Of a stretch of DNA of 64,000 nt, positions 1 through 11,281 are shown piece after piece. Where the stretch lies: positions 16,990,606 through 17,054,605 of the forward strand of contig JASXTE010000001.1 of assembly GCA_030280995.1 (NCBI GenBank), in the 5' to 3' direction. The notes beneath the pieces were generated by a model, which was not told the origin of the DNA, did no database searches, and saw only the letters and a list, made by a program, of their open reading frames with translations. How positions within the stretch are numbered: the stretch's first letter is position 1; every line of letters begins with the position of its first letter. Both the position numbers and the translations under genes were made by a program. The DNA comes from Hemileia vastatrix (Eukaryota; Basidiomycota; Pucciniomycetes; Pucciniales; Zaghouaniaceae).

Positions 1-88
1 AGAATGAAAATCAACCAGATGATAACAGTTATCACCCCAAAAAGATATAAAGAATAAAAGTATTTAAATTTAAAAGAAGAGAAGACAA

Positions 89-769
89 TTAAAATAAATA
101 ATCTCTTTGAAATCTTTCATCATCATTATCAAAACTGTGCATTAAGATTCTTCTCCTCATTAAATCTTCAGTATTATTAGAAGAGTTTCCTGAAGATAAC
201 TTAAAAAATTATGCTTCATATCATCACAAAAATAAAGAAAGAGATATCTATGAAACTTAAGATAATAATTAATGTAATTATTTTGCACCTGGAAAATGTC
301 ATCTGTATTGATGATTTCAATAGCTTAGGAGTTGGAAGAGATAATAGTTGGATTTGGAATTGGTAGGAGAATTATTAAATTAAGATTAAAAAAACTAAAT
401 TTTTGAGCCAGGAAATAATGTTTCAGAAAAACTGAAAGGAGAACCTGTAATAATAGGATTAGGATCATGAGATGAAGGAGGAAGCTCAGGATTGGGATTT
501 TTAGAATAAGAAGCTGTTTTGGACTTTATATTACAAAAGAAGGTAGAAATTTTTGATAATCTCTTTTTGTGAATATTAGGAACAGGAAGAGCTGCTGGTC
601 CAGTATAGATGTTGGTTCTGGAAGGTATAATTGGATGGTTACTCTTGATTTTATTCAGCCTGTAAAGATCACAGGCCGATCTTACAGGAAGACCAGGGTT
701 AGAAATCAAACAAGGAACCTGGTATTTGATGTAAAGTTCACATGGGATAGTGAGGTCATTTGATGAAAT
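89..769 (-). pseudogene. antisense ORF of the Gypsy-C/G family, copy 1, broken
   Basis: Unknown function. The minus strand encodes a Pro/Ser-rich protein. About 120 codons are readable from 769 to 395, passing through YQVPCLISNPGLP, a stretch with paired N/D-P-N-P turns and SETLFPGSK. After about 200 bases without homology (185-395, an insertion or an intron) it resumes at NNTEDLMRRRILMHSFDNDD and ends RDYLF-stop at 89. The same blocks in the same order occur at 49106-49456 on the strand antisense to Gypsy-C (YQVPSLMSN, SLTETIFPGSK-like, EDILKRRLLMQSFDND, RNYLF-stop). Conservation of protein blocks across two diverged copies argues for real coding. I recognise no domain. It lies 140-150 bp inside the 3' LTR in both elements. 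Confidence 0.5.
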
Positions 770-910
770 ATTTATGATGATATTGATATAAAAATTTAAA
801 AATTGGAAATATTAAGGACTAGTTAAGGAAATTTGTTGAAGAGGATGAAGATAGGATGAATATGTGATTGATCAATTATGTAAACTTAAAGAATGGGGAC
901 ATTCTTCATT

Positions 911-922
911 GGAGGGAGGATG
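911..922 (+). other. polypurine tract of element G
   Basis: The tract GGAGGGAGGATG is followed at 923 by the LTR start TGG. The identical tract precedes the 3' LTR of Gypsy-C on the minus strand (48956-48967). This is the expected plus-strand priming site for an LTR element. Confidence 0.6.
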
Positions 923-2051
923 TGGTAGTCTAAAGTTTGGTAGGGTGCTTAAGTTTATTAATAATAATTTTCTGGGAATAAATACTGAGTTTAGAAAGGC
1001 CAATCTAACTTTAAAATGGTTATATTAAAGAAATTGAGTACTAAAATTGGTTAAAAAGGGTAAATTTTATGGGTCAAGATTTAACAAATAATTACTGGAC
1101 AGGAAACGCAAGTATAGATATAAAAAAGCATAGAAATAAAAGTCAGTAGTCTTAAAAGCCCTTGTAAATTTTGTGGAATTTTTACTATTTTCTACTATTT
1201 TTAATAATTTTATAAAGTATTTTTGGTTATTTTTGATTTTTCATAATTTACTTCACTTTGATAATTTCTTACTAGGTGAATAGGGCCACAAATATTAAGA
1301 AAATTAAAATGGATTATAACAGAGAAGTATCTCTATCATCTTTAATTTCTCTAGATTTTTCATTGGTATTTCAAAGGCTCTAATTGAGTCCTGAAGTCCC
1401 TATGAGCTCTGGAATGCTCCAGACAAGCTCTGTACAAACTTGGGTGATCTCCAGGCAAGCTCCAGACAAGCTCTGGAATTCTCTGGTTAGGGAAAGTAGC
1501 GCATGTGACACACTATGAATAGAAAGCCTGTAGACTCAAAATTAGACATCATCATAGATACATACAGACAACAGACAATCATTCACAACAAAGCACATTA
1601 TAACAATCATTTATTATATTCATAAAAAATTATAAAATTGTAATACCCTTTTAAATATAACATTTTTTACATAATATTTTATTAATTTCACACATCATCA
1701 TATATATTACCTTATAGGGTACTATTTTAAAAGTCTCATCACCAGAGATCAGATTATAACAGCTAAATCTTATAAAAATAAAAGCTTCATAAAACATATT
1801 ATTCAATCATTTATATAAATTTTTTAAATACAGCCTGATTTTTGTGTTTCTCACCCATATTAAAAAAACACTGATTCAAAATCTCAACAACCTCAATAAA
1901 AAATAGTTTATTGGTCATTTCATATCAAGTAGAGGTTATACGTTAGTTAATTGTGAACTCTGTATTTACTTAAAGCAAAAGGGTTTTCTTTGGTTTTTCC
2001 AACTCCCTTAAATTCAACTTACAGCAAGGCATCTGTAAGCATCTTTCTACA
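923..2051 (+). repeat. 3' LTR of element G
   Basis: It starts TGG after the polypurine tract and ends at TTTCTACA, a TG..CA LTR of about 1.13 kb. The last ~80 bases, from the TTTCTTTGGTTTTTCCAACT block through the AACTTACAGCAAGGC block, match the last ~80 bases of the Gypsy-C LTR in reverse complement. The middle carries short repeats of the type CTCCAGACAAGCTCTG (1405-1480), paralleling the GGAGCACACTGGAGC repeats of the Gypsy-C LTR. No coding potential. The flanking 5 bases (ACATT) cannot be tested for duplication because the left end is outside the window. Confidence 0.6.
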
Positions 2052-3690
2052 ACATTCATTGTTTTTTCACTAACTTTAGTTTTGATGTTTTTGATTTCAC
2101 TCTTTTATGATTATATTTCTATTCAAAAAATTTAAACCACAATACTTTTGTCCAATCAACTTGTCCTCAAACCAATGGAACATCCTATTACAACTGCGCA
2201 ATATTTTTCCCTTCTTAAGGTACAATTTTTTGTCCTTCAAAATTTGGAAAGACCCCTAATTTTTGGCTTTTACGGTAAGTAAGGATGATTTATATAGTGG
2301 ATTTTAAGACAATAATAGGAAAATGTAGTGAAATCACCAGTTTAATTATAATAGTATAGTAATTTAATAATATTTTATTTCTTCTCTTCACATTGAACAG
2401 TTCACTGTCAAATAAATGATTTAAGTAAATAAATAAAATACTTGTATTTGATTTATTTTAATTGAATGTAATATATATGAAGTGAAATTATAATAAAAGA
2501 AGGTTTAAAACAACAAAAGGAAACACTTTTTATAGGAAACATTTAATACAATGTAAATTTTGTTGAAGTCAACAAAATCATTGATAATTAAGCTAAACTT
2601 TTAATATAAAGCTCATTTAAAATAAATTGAGAAGATAAATTAAAGTATTATGTTAACATTTAATAAAGTAAAAATAAATTAATAGAATGAAATAATTTAA
2701 ATTTAATTTTAATAAACTACAAATTTAAAATTTCATATAAGTTAAAGTTCCAAGGAAATACTAAAGGCACTTTCCTTAATGTCCCTGGACCTCCTCTGGC
2801 CAGCTTCCTACAAGCTCTGAGTCACAGTAATTACATAGACTTAGAACAAAAAACTTGCAGTAGGTTTTATAATTTTTAATTCAATTGATTTAATAAAAAT
2901 GAAATAAAATTTTAATTAAGTGAAAATGTTGTGTAAATTAAAATTAACAACTTAAAGGAAACAAAAAATTTCAATATAGTTACTAAATATAGCTACATAG
3001 TATTATACTTAAAGATTTTGAAAATATTAATTTTATAATATTTAAGTAGTTAAATAATTAAGTAATTGAGTGATACATTTAACCAGACCAGTTTTACTAT
3101 TTTAAATAAGTTAATGGCTGAAATGAATAATTAATAGTTTCCTTTAGATTCTTTGCTTGACTATCCTTCATTTGAACAATCAACTGTTTATTCTGAAATT
3201 GAGCTTGATGAGTCCAAAGTATTAAGCTTAAACTAATTTTTTACTATTTTTTTGAACTGCCTATTTACTCCCCATGCATTAATCAGAAGCAAGGCTCATG
3301 AAATCAAAAAATTTTTAAGGAAGTAACTGATGATAAAAAGTTAGATGATAAAGAATCAATGACTCCTAGAGCAAGACTCAAGAAAATGACTTATGTTAGT
3401 TTGTGGGTTCATTCAATATCAAAGGATGAAAATTTTTAAGAAATTGAGATAGATTTTTTAGATTTAGAAAGGAATAAGGTTAGAAGGTAAGGAAAGGACA
3501 ATTAAAAATTATAAATTTAAACTCTTCATCATTATTTTATCTAACTAAAATACTGGTATCTAATAATCTAGATCCTACTTCTTCAATCATACTTCCAATC
3601 TTTCTATCAATTACATCTATGAATTTTTCTTTTGTTTCTGATTTATCACTTTTTTACTTTTATTCTCAAATAATATCTTCATTGACAGAT
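2052..3690. other. AT-rich interval, no gene seen
   Basis: No open reading frame with recognisable content. A short GC-richer island at 2760-2825 (CCTGGACCTCC, CAAGCTCTGAG) resembles the CTCCAGACAAGCTCTG repeats of the preceding LTR and may be an LTR scrap. The rest is low-complexity A/T sequence. Confidence 0.4.
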
Positions 3691-5480
3691 TATTTTCTGG
3701 GTGTAAATAACCAATATTATTTTAAGAAAATATCAATTTATGTCAATTTTTTTTGGCAATACCCTCCCATACTACTTAACATAGCATAGAATGGGGATCA
3801 AAAATTTTATTCTAAGTCAAAAAAATGGTTTGAAAAAACAAATGGCAATACCCTTCCCTAGTTTTTATTGAATCAGGGTCCTAGATTGCCAAATTTTAAG
3901 TCCATTACATGAATTAAAATTTAAAAAAGTCTTAAGAGATAATATAAAAACCCAAATAAATGCCAATTCAAGTAAAAATGTGAGTGGAAATAATCTGTGA
4001 CTAAAATCAATGCAATCAAACACAAGTGTATACATGAACCTCATGAGGGAAAAACATGTCCCCATGATTTCTTTCATATGACACAAAGCCTGATGGCTCA
4101 TTAACTTAAGTAAGTAGAGTATCATATGTGACTTTTTAAATGTTAACTCATGAACTAAAAATAAATTTTCAAAGCCTATATTAGACCCCATACTTTTTTT
4201 GGCTACCAGATGTTCTCTTTTTTAAATTAACTTTTTTTCTTACCTTATGAATCTAGTTGACCAGCTCTAGTTTTAAGTCAATTTTATCTAAAAAATTCAA
4301 ATAAAATCAATCTAAATAAAAAAATAAAATTGGATAAAAAATACCTGAAATAGTTCAAGAAGTCACCCAGAAAGTTTAAAACAGCTTCCATAAAAGATGC
4401 AAAAAGTTCCAAAAATAGCATACAGAAGTCTTCAAAATATTTCCCAAAAGTTCCAAACAAAAGTGCCCCAAAAGTTCCCATAAAAGTGTCCAAAATGTGT
4501 CTCAAACATTAATAGAAAAGTAGCAAAAGGTTCAAAAAAAGTGTCCAAAAAACTTAAGAAAAGCACCAAAAGACACCTTAAAATCACTTCAACATACTTT
4601 TAATAAATTTACAAATTGGCTCAGAGTGTTTCTAAATTATTCCATATGGTTTTAGTGAAAAAAAGATGCAAAAAAGCCAAACAACACCTTAAAATCACAT
4701 GGAAATTCTTGTAAAACATTTCCAAAGTGATTTAGAGGGAAAAAAGACCAAAAATTTCCCAAAAAATAATAAAACAGTGGTAAATTCTCATGAATAATTT
4801 TCAGATGATTTCTGAATGATTCAGAAGTGAATTAGCAAAAAAAAGGCCAAAAAAGAGAAAAAAACTAAAAAGACCAAAAAGCACTAAAAATTCAGTAAAT
4901 CAAGAATAAAAAATACAGAGAAGAAATTAAAAAGGAAAATAAAGGAAAAAAGAAGAGATCAATTGGTTATTAAAACAAAAAAATGATAAAAAAACAATCA
5001 ATAAAAAAGAGGCAATAAAAGACATTTCAATTGGCAATTAAATTACAAAAAATGAGAAAGTGACTTACCTCAAGAGCTGTGAAGTGAGAAGTGTAAGAGC
5101 CAAAAATGAGTGATGGAAGTGAGAGATGATGAAAAGATGAGGTATCTTAGTGAGACTAAATCTTAGAAATTTTATGCAATTTTAAGTCTGTGAGCTGAAC
5201 CAAAATCAATTAAATTAAATTAGTTAAGCTATGCCTTTAAAATGAGAAAGGGTGATTTTTAGTGTTAAAGAATTCACAGCACTTTTTTGAGATGGTTAAT
5301 TACTACTAGATTCTATTTTTAGGGGTAGTTCAGCATTGGAGTAAGTATCAAAATTAACCATTAGATCAAGATCTAGAGCTGTAACAGTGATCTCAAGTTG
5401 GTGGTGGACTGAAAGTGGCATGTTATGTTAGTGAAAAGTGATGAAGATTAAAGATAATAGTATGATTAAGGTATTGATTA
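3690..5480 (-). mobile_element. relic of a TET-carrying Harbinger-like element (E0)
   Basis: Heavily decayed. Two segments match the other elements on the minus strand. Bases 3710-4280 match the minisatellite and the region just 3' of the dioxygenase in E1 (16740-17170), including a GGCAATACCCTCCC-type unit and the stretch around CCCCATACTTTTT. Near 5066, GAGGTAAGTCACTTT in reverse complement corresponds to the 5' exon/intron donor of E3 (42616) and E1 (19797). The dioxygenase coding exons themselves are not recognisable. Bases 4300-5050 are A-rich with recurrent CAAAAAGTTCC-like words. No terminal repeat is seen. Confidence 0.4.
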
Positions 5481-5511
5481 AGTTTTGGTGAGTCACATAC
5501 CTTATTTTCAT

Positions 5512-5935
5512 GAATAAGCCCTTAAGGATTAGGAGAAAAAAATCTAGGTGTTGGTACTTTTGTACCTATTATTGGCATCCTTGTACCTAGTGCTGACTAA
5601 TCATGATGATGAAGGGAAGTGTTTTGATGACTTTTTTTAACCAAAAGAAGATGTGTCTGGGGAAAAATATGCTGTTGAAATACACCTGTCTAGGGCAGGT
5701 GTATATCATTTTTTGATGGAGGGTTTGGTACCTTTTTAATAAGCCCATATGGATTAGGAGAAAAAATCTAGGTGATGGTACTTTTGTACCTAGTGTGATG
5801 ACTCATCATGATGAAGAAGGTAAGTGTTTTGGTGACTGGTATGACGCAAAAGAAGAATTTATTGGGGAGAAATACACTGTTAGAATACAACTTTCCAGGG
5901 CAGGTGTATTTCATCTGTTGATGGTGAATTTGGAA
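5512..5935. repeat. tandem duplication, unit about 226 bp
   Basis: Two diverged copies, 5512-5737 and 5738-5935. Each begins near AATAAGCCC and contains GGATTAGGAGAAAAA, TCTAGGTG, TGATGAAG and GGGCAGGTGTAT. The second copy has an open frame (5795-5989, 64 codons, reading GKCFGDWYDAKEEF). In the same frame the first copy reads HDDEGKCFDDFF, a stop, then KEDVSGEKYAV. The shared frame could mean an old coding exon, but I recognise no protein and copy 1 is broken. Confidence 0.5.
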
Positions 5936-5977
5936 AATTTTTTGTGGTGTTTTAATCTGGCTTATTTTGTAAGGCTT

Positions 5978-6720
5978 GTGTCAGCCTAGGTTTCCCCAGG
6001 ACTGAGTAATTCTCATGTTTAAAATATGATACCCTAATTGCATTAAGCTTATAAGTTAAAATTAAAGTTATAATACTTATATATATAATTATTACACTAT
6101 TATATGACTTATAGTAGTTTAAATAGCTTATCAATAACCTTATAATACTTATTAATGTGGTAATGGAGTCATAATATACTTATCTTAAGTGATATTATGT
6201 AATTATAGACATAAATAAGCTTATATGTATGCATAAACCTCATATTCAATGAAATATTAAGTTATATTATGTATATATAGGTCTATAAGCGGGTTTTAAC
6301 CTCTAAATAGCCTATAATCTTTATTTTTCTGCTTATTTTAGGTCATATGGACATATTCAGTGTACTCACAGCACCTACACAAGCATATACACCTTTTTTA
6401 GGCGCATATATCCAGTTTGGACAGCTTAATCTGCTTCCTTTGATAGATATTCACAGATTTATGGGTTGGTATATCATTACTGGGTTAATATGGATGCTTG
6501 GGGATGTTATTGGGGGCTTAGAAAATTAATTTGGTTCTTCTATATGCTTTGGGTTTCATTATATACTCTTTGGATGAGTTATTTTACCTGTTTCTTTATG
6601 GTATCTGATTTTATCTGTTTATTCTATTTATAATATGTGTCAAGGGGTCCTCTTGGTCTAGAAGATTTTAACAGAGGTCCAAAAGCGGTGAAAGGTGGAA
6701 TAGACTCAAAAATTCAAAGG
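5978..6720 (+). repeat. dispersed repeat R1, possibly a solo LTR
   Basis: Bases 5985-6631 align along their length with 60925-61592 (R2). The copy starts TGTCAGCCTAGG, similar to the LTR start TGTCAGCCAGG seen in Gypsy-B, so an LTR origin is plausible. Interior landmarks are CCAGGACTGAGTAATTCT, an AT-rich core and a 60-codon ORF at 6347-6529. At R2 the repeat is followed 1 kb later by a plus-strand gag, which fits a 5' LTR role there. No target duplication was found. Confidence 0.45.
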
Positions 6721-7300
6721 GGTACCTAAATTTTAAATTTAAGAATTTATTATGCAAGTTAAAGGTGAGATTTGATTATTATTATTACTTATAAGGATTT
6801 AAATTATGCAGATGTAGCTAGTCAAATCAGTAATAGTAGTAATAGTGTTGGATATGATTTATATAGTAAGGTGAAGTAAGTAATGAATTATGGAAAAAAT
6901 AGCAAAAAATGGAAGGCCTTATATAGGCAGAAACAAGAGAAACCATGGGGTTAATAAATCTGCATATAAGAGTATGAGAGGAAGAAAATTTCAAAATAAG
7001 ATATTTCAAATAATAAGAATTTTCTATAAATAATGTTTCAAAAATTTAGTTACTGTATATATCAAATTATTTGATTTATTTTAAAGTTTTCTGTAAATGT
7101 CACTCTTAAAATGAAATAATTTAAATCTCATTGCAAGTATTAATATAATTTTAACTATTTTATATAAATTCTTTGAATTTAAAATATAGTATTAATTTAG
7201 TTTTATTTCACTTCTAACCTTTCATGAGGACGGTGTTAGGGAAAAAATATGAGGGACATTAATTTTGAATATTTACCTGATTTACTTATTTTAATTAGTT
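6721..7300. other. AT-rich interval, no gene seen
   Basis: No supported gene. It probably includes the outer part of the Gypsy-A 3' LTR, whose far end I cannot place. Confidence 0.35.
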
Positions 7301-7424
7301 AATTTATTACAAGTAAATTATGAAGTAAATATAATACAATTAATAAAATAAGATTTAAAGGTGTGGCTTAATCCCAGTAAATAATTAATTATTTTACTGG
7401 GTAAGTCTAGTAGCCTGTCTGACA
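7300..7424 (-). repeat. start of the Gypsy-A 3' LTR (partial)
   Basis: On the minus strand the LTR begins TGTCAGACAGGCTA at 7424, directly after the polypurine tract AGAGTGAGGGAG (7425-7436). Gypsy-B has the same junction at 45916 (TGTCAGCCAGGCTA). Within it, 7372-7400 is a near-perfect palindrome, CCCAGTAAAT...ATTTTACTGGG around ATTAATTA. The outer LTR end is not resolved. Confidence 0.55.
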
Positions 7425-7460
7425 CTCCCTCACTCTAAAAAAACAATAAAAAAATTCTAT

Positions 7461-7721
7461 CACCACACAATATGGGGGGCGGACTTGCTAGCAAGTCCGC
7501 AACCTTGGACCCAAACTCACCATAGATTGAACACACATTGAGCTATTGATAAAGGAACCATACAATCAGGGATGAACACCACTCAGCAGAACAGTTTTAG
7601 GTGGGTGTTCAAGTAGAGTTCAGTATGGGTTCAGTCTGAGTTCAGTCTGAGTTCCATCTGAGTTCCATCTGAGTTCAGGTTGAGGACTTGCTAGCAAGTC
7701 CACCCCCTATATTGCGTAGTG
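7461..7721. mobile_element. CACTA-type MITE copy M1
   Basis: 261 bp, with terminal inverted repeats of about 36 bp reading CACTACGCAATATAGGGGG at the right end (reverse complement) and CACCACACAATATGGGGGG at the left. It is flanked by the 3-bp duplication TAT (7458-7460, 7722-7724). It lies just after the Gypsy-A pol C-terminus. Removing it restores the sequence seen in Gypsy-B (AAATCATAG / AAATCTTAG, then a T-rich run and the polypurine tract). The interior holds about six tandem GAGTTCAGTCT / GAGTTCCATCT units. A CACTA start plus a 3-bp duplication is characteristic of CACTA/EnSpm elements. There is no coding capacity. Confidence 0.85.
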
Positions 7722-7734
7722 TATGATTTTTTCT

Positions 7735-7935
7735 TTTTATATATCTTTAGTAGAGGAGAAAGTTTAGATATCTCTTTCCTAGGTATACAAGAATAATATT
7801 CAGAATATTTATTCTTGAATCTCAATAAGTATTCATTACCTTTTTCAGCAGTGGTTATTCTGTCATTGAGAATATTATCTATTTCTGCTGTTTCAGTGAT
7901 TTCAATAGGGTTCTTCTTTGGTCTTCCCCTCCTTT
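7735..7935 (-). pseudogene. Gypsy-A chromodomain and pol C-terminus
   Basis: The minus strand reads a basic linker (RRGRPKKNP), then EIDNILNDRITTAEKG, then EYLLRFKNKYSE and IPRKEIS: the spacing of a chromodomain (EIEKIL..R, YLV+WKG, D-T-W-x-P). The expected tryptophan before IP is cysteine here (YYSCIP). Chromodomains on Ty3/Gypsy integrases bind histone marks and bias insertion to heterochromatin. It ends IYKKKKS at the insertion point of MITE M1. Confidence 0.6.
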
Positions 7936-7968
7936 TGAGAAATAAATCACTATTGGATGTGTAAGGTT

Positions 7969-9075
7969 TCAGAAGAGATATTGGAAAAACAAGATGTTTC
8001 CTGTCATATGGAGAATACAGTATAAATTAAACTTCATTATTACCAACCATTCTCTGACAACAAAGGGACCTTCAAATGGGTCTTTTAATTTGTTATTACC
8101 TTGTAAATTGAATTGGAATGTAGAAATCAGTACTTCATCACTCTTCTTAAAAGTGTATTTTTTATGGGATTCATCCCACCTCTTCTTCTCATATTCAGAA
8201 TATTTTTCAATACATTTTTGAGAATGACTTGTGGAAAGTTGTTGACTTTGAAGAAAATATTTTACACCAGGATGTAAATCCAATTTAGGTATTTTATTAT
8301 TGAGAATTTGGGCAGGAGTATTTGGAATATATCCAAGCCAGAGCTCAAAAGGATTTCTTTGAGTAAAAGAATTAACAGTCCTATTATAAGTAAATTCCAA
8401 CACAGGAAGTAAGGTGACCCAATCATGAGTGAACCTGTCATTGTCTTTTTACTCAAGGCCAAAGGAACAATACCTTCTTATCATGTCCTCTAAAGTCTGA
8501 ATCATTCTCTCAGCTAATGCATCAGTCTGAAGGTGATGGGCAGTAGAAAGCTTCAGATCACAACCACAGAAATCCATCAGAGACATCCAAAATTCAGAAG
8601 TAAATTTAGGGTCTCTGTCAGAGATTATGGCCTTTGAGAAACCAGAAGTATTAAACATATGAGACTTTCTCACAAAAGCTAATTCTTTAGTGGAAACATC
8701 CTTGTGAGTAGGGATGAATTTACACATTTTTGTGAATCTGTACACAATAACCCAGCAAGAGTTATAACTGTCTTTCCCAAAAATGGGAAATCCTGTTACA
8801 AAGTCCAAGATAATTTTTTGCCATGATTCATCAGGAGCTTCAATATGGTGCATTAAACCAGCTCTTTTTCCAGTTAATCTTTTTGATTTCAGGCAAGAAT
8901 CACAGGATTCAACATATAGTTTGGTGTCTTCAGACATATAAACCCACCAAGAAGGTTTCTTAATTTCAATCATTGTTTTTTCAAGATCAAAATGTCCATC
9001 CAATATGTCATCATGCCAAATATTCAAGATGACCTCTTTCATAGATGGAGGAATAAAAATAACATTACTCAACAT
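7969..9075 (-). pseudogene. Gypsy-A integrase
   Basis: Two overlapping frames. 9075-8449 (208 aa) holds the zinc-binding part (HDDILDGHFD ... CDSCLKSKRL, an HHCC-type arrangement) and the core with D in LDFVTGFP, D in SDRDPKFTS, and the glutamate region STAHHLQTDALAERM. The third acid of the usual HPQTDGQTE motif is shifted to the A-E-R-M glutamate, normal for the family. 8403-7969 (144 aa) continues with EFTYNRTVNSFTQRNPFEL and the GPF-type module DPFEGPFVVREW. A frameshift near 8450 separates them. Function: inserts the cDNA. Confidence 0.8.
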
Positions 9076-9282
9076 TCTTCTATAATAGAGATAGCCTTCA
9101 TCAATTGAAAATTTACATTTTTTTAAAGCAATCTGGTACTTTGGTAGGAGGGTTTTAATAAATTCTGGTATTTAAGCATTCTTTGGATAATTTAGTATAG
9201 TAAATAACTTCTTTAAGTCAGTGTATTTATCATATGAATCCAGAATAAGCTTTAATAGCTCTATCTCCATATCAACCACATA

Positions 9283-9532
9283 CACCACGCAATATGGGGG
9301 GCAGACTTGCTAGCGAGTCCGCAACCTTGGACCCAAACTCACCACAGATTGAGCACACATTGAGCTATTGATAAAGGAACCATACAATCAGGGATGAACA
9401 CCACTCAGCAGAACAGTTTTAGGTGGGTGTCCAAGTAGAGTTCAGCATGAGTTCAGTATGAGTTCAGTCTGAGTTCCATCTGAGTTCAGGTTGAGGACTT
9501 GCTAGCAAGTCCACCCCCTATATTGCGTAGTG
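9283..9532. mobile_element. CACTA-type MITE copy M2
   Basis: 250 bp, same family and orientation as M1. The left end is CACCACGCAATATGGGGGG and the right end in reverse complement CACTACGCAATATAGGGGG. It is flanked by ATA on both sides (9280-9282, 9533-9535). Excision joins pol codons to give VHIHGIYVVDME, matching VHIHGIYIVDIE in Gypsy-B, which proves insertion into a pre-existing element. There are fewer GAGTTCAGTCT units than in M1, which accounts for much of the length difference. Confidence 0.85.
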
Positions 9533-10060
9533 ATATATCCCATGAATGTGAACTATACAATCTTCATGAACATATGCAGGATTTGAGTAATCATTTGGCA
9601 AAGGTAACCTTGATAACATACCCACATTTGAGTGAACAATACCATCCTTATGAATTATTGTAATCCTCCCTCTTTATTCTTGAACAGCTAACTGCCATCT
9701 GAACTTATGTATGTTAGGTGTCTTCAAGTTCAAGAGGGATTTAACTGAACTGCAGTCAGTGACAAGTTCAAATTTCTGTTCATCCAGATAATAATGTAGC
9801 TACTCTTGAGCCCACACTACTGCTAAACACTCCAGTGGAGTGGCACCATATTTCAATTCACTATTTCTCAAGGTTCTTGAAATATAACCAATTAGTACTT
9901 CTGATATTTTATCAGTCATACCTTGTTTTTGATGTAGAGCAGCACCAAGGCCAATAAAACTGGCATCAGTGTATAAAAAAATGGCTGATTAAAGTCAGGC
10001 AAAGTAAGAATTGGTGCTGAAATCAAACAATGTTTCATAGTGTCAAAAAGCTCTTTGCCT
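9533..10060 (-). pseudogene. Gypsy-A RNase H
   Basis: The minus strand reads TLPDFNQP, YTDASFIGLGAALHQKQG (catalytic D in TDAS), ISRTLRNSELKYGATPLECL (catalytic E in LEC), then FELVTDCSSVKSLLN (third D) and KTPNIHKFRWQLAVQE, as in Ty3/Gypsy RNase H. Several single-base frameshifts and stops interrupt it. Gypsy-B has the same domain at 59482-59950. MITE M2 follows directly. Confidence 0.7.
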
Positions 10061-11184
10061 TTCACTGTTCCTGACAAAAGTACCATCTTTACTTGTTATT
10101 TGAGTTAGGGGTAATCCTATGACCTGATAATTTTTAATATATTGTCTATATTTTCCAAACATTCCCAAAAAACTTTGGAGCTCTCTCACTGTAGTAGGAG
10201 CTTTTACCTGTTTTATGGCTGCCACTTTGTTTTGGTCAACACATATCTGTAAACCTGAGACAACATGACCATGCACTTTCAAAGAATGAAAACCGAATTT
10301 GAATTTTTTCAAAGAAAGTGTCATATTTATCTCATCCATCTTAGGGAGCACTTTACACAGATGGCTAAGATGGTCCTCAAATGTTTTAGAAAATATGATG
10401 ATATCATCAATGTAAACCATCAGCCATCCTTCAATTATTTCTTCATCAAATGTGTTATTCATAATCTTTTGAAAAACTGAAGGGGCATTTTTTGGGCCAA
10501 ATGGCTATCTACCATACTTATAAATACCCATATGAGTAACAATCATCAGAGAATTCTAGAAAATCTTCTCAACAGGTACTTGGTGATATCCTTTATCACC
10601 ATCTAAGCAGCTGATATATTTAGCACCTTGTAAGGTAGCATGTATAGAGCTAATTCTGGGTAAAGATAAATATCATCTACAGTATAGTTATTCAATGCTC
10701 TATAATCACCACATAACCTGGCTTAATCTTTCTCATAAGAAATTAATACAGGTAAGATAACACAATGTTTAGGTGTTTCAACTACCTTTTCAATAATATT
10801 CATTTTTAAAAGGGTAGAGATATTGTCTTCAATATCTTTTCTCTTTTTGGGAGAAGCAGGATAAGTCTTCTTCTTTAAACTAGGTGTTATTTCAGCTAAT
10901 GGGAAAGATAATGAGAGCTTCATTTCTTCTTTTACCAATCCTAATTCATGTGACCCATGAGCAAAAGTAAAAGAAAAAGATTTTATCAAATGAATGATGG
11001 AATCTTTTTCCTCACCAGTAAGTTGTTCTCCAAAAGAAGCTGTGTCAATTTCAGACAGAAGGGAAGGCATTACTTTTGTAGATATTCCTTTATATTGAAT
11101 TACAGAATGAAATGTGTTAAATCCTTGTGTTAATAATTTCATGGGGGAGGAAATTTTAAATTTTCTCTTCCCATTCAACCCCAT
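10043..11184 (-). pseudogene. Gypsy-A reverse transcriptase
   Basis: 10723-11184 gives the N-terminal RT region (PASPKKRKDIEDNISTLLKM, EKVVETPKHCVI). A damaged stretch from 10722 to 10463 follows. 10462-10043 then holds the catalytic YIDD box in LMVYIDDIIIFSKTFEDHL and the thumb/connection motifs (FKFGFHSLKVHGHVVS, LQSFLGMFGKYRQYIKNY). The catalytic aspartates are intact. Stops and frameshifts lie between the two parts. The enzyme copies the element RNA into DNA. Confidence 0.8.
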
Positions 11185-11281
11185 TGTGAATCATTGGTTT
11201 GAGGGATCCAATTTAATGCCATATTTGGTTAAAATGTCATTTCCCACAATGAACCAACTACTTAAGTTATCATTTTCATAA

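Larger units (their letters stand above)
1..922 (+). mobile_element. 3' internal remnant of a Gypsy-C-family LTR retrotransposon (element G)
   Basis: The internal 3' end of a plus-strand element whose gag-pol would lie left of the window. It is recognised by comparison with Gypsy-C (47542-59472). Both have the same purine tract (GGAGGGAGGATG), an LTR beginning TGG directly after it, an LTR ending TTTCTACA or CTTCTACA, and an antisense ORF just inside the 3' LTR. No pol motif is visible in these 922 bases. The two elements are in opposite orientations and about 50 kb apart, so they are independent insertions of one family. LTR homology is the main support. Confidence 0.65.

Noticed and set aside
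6347..6529. 60-codon ORF conserved in R1 and R2 (6347-6529 and 61309-61491), same start and stop
   Set aside because: Comparing codons I count about 17 amino-acid-changing and 5 silent differences, and flanking non-coding sequence is equally similar. That is neutral drift in a repeat, not a conserved gene.
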